Assembly: GCF_002078875.1 (NCBI RefSeq)
Contig: NC_034414.1
Coordinates: 36,100,790 to 36,164,789 of the forward strand
Source: Numida meleagris
Lineage: Eukaryota > Chordata > Aves > Galliformes > Numididae
Length of the DNA: 64,000 nt
Direction: 5' to 3'
Shown here: positions 61,853 through 64,000 of the stretch, piece after piece
How positions within the stretch are numbered: the stretch's first letter is position 1
How the letters are laid out: every line of letters begins with the position of its first letter
Position numbers and translations under genes: made by a program
Notes under the pieces: model-generated
What the model saw: the letters and a program-made list of their open reading frames with translations, nothing else
What the model was told of the DNA's origin: nothing
Databases searched by the model: none

Positions 61853-64000
61853 TGTTTTCAGCTGTAAAGGATCTTGGTCGAGACTTATAAAAGTGTTCAA
61901 CTACTTAACTCATAAGCAAGTGCTAAGCATTCTATTTATATTTTGTCTCCTAGACTGAGTTCTCTGAAGATCTCTATATGAACAATATTAAATTTAATAG
62001 AAAGTAATAAATAAAAGTGCTGTGATGTAATTATATGTTGAAAGGTAGATATGAGCCAACTACTGACAGGATGGACTTCTAAAATAATCTTAACCTTAGG
62101 ACAGTTGTCTCTAAAAATGTTCATACTTCATCTGCTTAGCAAGTAGCATAATCAAATGGGTAATTGCTGCAGTCTGCTCTGCTTTGTAATATCAGTGCAG
62201 TGGAAGGAGGAAGAAAAGACTGCATACACAGTTTAGTTTATATAACAGTCTAGTTCCCTGGCAATGTCTTTAAGACCAAGCTATGTGAGATTACCATCAA
62301 TTTTGCTAAAAGGAATTTTCTGTGCAGAGACCAACCCTGAATTTTATGACAGGAGAGGGCTCGTACAGGCAAGTTGGCCAGAATGTTGTTACTTTTCCGT
62401 TCACATGTCATATTGCACACTACAGTAAGGGTTGGTATATGCATGTAGGAGACGCTTTGATGTTCAGGTTAAAGGCAAACATGCACACAGACCATAAAAG
62501 ACACTTCTTTCTAGAAATTAAGGTCCCTACTAATGGTATTTTATCTATGGTATGTTTCAGTTGTGTCTCTGAGCTGTTGCCTGTTCATTTCTCCCTACAG
62601 TGATGTACCTTGAGTCTTGACCTTAATTATGCTTTGGAAGAGATCACAACATTTCTGCATTCTGCTTGCAAATCTTTTTTGATACATAAAATATACTCAA
62701 GTATCTTTTCTCTTGACTGTTACACAGAATAGAAATAGAAATGAGTGGGGACTTGACTGATTCAACTGCCTTCTTTCTTCAGGGGCTATCAGAAATGCCC
62801 AAAATGTCAGGCAGAAGGCTGAGAATCCTTATGCTCTCTTTGCCTCTGTCAGAATGTCACACCAACAAATTGTCTACGTTCCTTGTATTCTTGTAGAAGA
62901 TCCATTCTACATTTTAGCTTTAAAATATATTCAGATTTCCTCTTCTTTTAAAATTAAGTCCAACTTAGAGTTATTTATAGATGTACATGAAAAAAATGGA
63001 GAAAAAAGGTGGTAGGACATCGTTTCAACGCTATGCACAAAAGTGAGAGAGAAGAAATTAGGAATGCATGGAAAGCTGAAGTGATGTTGGGGAAAACAGA
63101 CAGGAAGTCAAAGCAAAGAAAGTGCAGACAAGTTTCAGTTTGGAAACTTTATGTATATGTGAGTTTATTACTTGATGTCATTCAGGTCTTGGGTATGGGA
63201 TGGAAATTTGGATTTCTTCTCTTATGATAATATAAAATTTACACATTCACAAATTAGAAAAGGCTAACTGAATTATTTAACATTCATGAAAGTTCATAGT
63301 AACTGAGTTCTTCCACTGGGTTCGTACAGCTTGAATGACACCCAAGTCCTTGGGTCTTACGTTTTCCTGTGACTAGCTGTCTCTGAGAACTGAAGCCTAG
63401 TGTCCTCCTGCTCATCCCTGTCATTTCATTCACAGCCTGTCTGCTAGAAGCAATGCCAGAAGCTTTCTTTCTTTTTCACACCTGGGAAGATCAACATAAC
63501 TCAGTGGTGTGTAGGAATCATACGGTTAAACACAGCACCTTAATCTCTGCCAAAAAATAGCAGAGAATTCCTAGAAGATGGAAACAAAGTTAAATAAAAG
63601 AATATGTTTTGCACCATTTTTTTGCTTACTTCTTCCTGTGAAATATTTGATAATATCTCACTGTTTAGATATCAAATGAACAGATTTAACTTCCAGCACT
63701 GGGTTTGAACCATACCACACTTAACTAGCCAAAATGAGGCAGGGAAAAGAAAAATAAAATCACTGCCGGCAACCAAGCCTCCCAGAAATGTTCAAGAAAC
63801 CAGCAGAAGTTTCAAATTGCCGACTTGAGGGTGATACAACAGCTAATTCCTGTCCATAAAGTCCACAGTTACAACAGCTGAGGCTCTTCCTTGGTGTTAA
63901 TGTTGTTTTTAGTGAACTCTCATCTGTACCAAGACAACAGGGAGCCTGGAAGATCTTAGACCAGCAGCGTGTGCATAATGCTGATCATTACTTACTCTAT
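61853..64000. other. Non-coding, no gene recognised
   Basis: AT-rich DNA with short open frames only (93 codons or fewer, no recognised motif). No transposon terminus is visible up to the end of the window. Confidence 0.55.

Noticed and set aside
1..64000. CRISPR arrays, bacterial operons, riboswitches and tRNA genes
   Set aside because: No regularly spaced direct repeats with unique spacers and no tRNA-like fold were seen. Composition and LINE content are those of a vertebrate.

Overview
This window looks like non-coding bird DNA. The strongest evidence is the repeat content: at least ten fragments of CR1 LINE retrotransposons, mostly 5'-truncated and of several ages. Their 3' ends carry the usual motif (a block like 'ggttggactagatgatct', then 'cccttcca', then short 'attctatg' repeats). 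A much older CR1/L3-like LINE lies at about 60985-61600, and there are a few possible MIR-type SINE relics. The sequence is AT-rich, shows no CpG island, and contains no tRNA, rRNA or recognisable host exon. The longest reading frames (190, 220, 145, 132, 118 and 117 codons) all lie in or antisense to CR1. The host species within birds cannot be fixed from the sequence.

Layout. 1-1623: two CR1 copies on the minus strand, an older one (70-605) and a young one (800-1623). 1645-19270: T/G-rich AT-rich DNA with simple repeats and small hairpins. 19271-20482: an inverted copy of 1-1212, differing by one base as far as I can compare. 20483-26482: A/C-rich DNA with two CR1 copies and two long pure-purine tracts, ending at a single ambiguous base (N, 26483). 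26484-26822: a young CR1 that begins in mid-element directly after the N. 26823-59 kb: T/G-rich DNA with CR1 copies at 28.6, 33.4-34.1, 34.7, 37.1, 39.8-40.9 and 44.7 kb, a candidate conserved non-coding block near 42.3-43.0 kb, and a G-quadruplex motif near 54.97 kb. 60-62 kb: a 101-codon open frame ending in a hydrophobic segment, the old LINE and a MIR-like piece.

The most informative observation concerns 19343-26482. The CR1 entering from the left at 19271 and the CR1 leaving on the right at 26484 are adjacent parts of one element: base 26484 aligns to base 19343. The 7.1 kb between them starts as an inverted duplicate of the left end of the window, has the opposite strand composition to its surroundings, and ends in a purine repeat plus an N. 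The simplest reading is an inverted contig misplaced inside a CR1 during assembly. A real inverted segmental duplication remains possible. I see no convincing new genetic system here. The two exon-like open frames and the hydrophobic ORF are the only protein-level leads, and all are weak.
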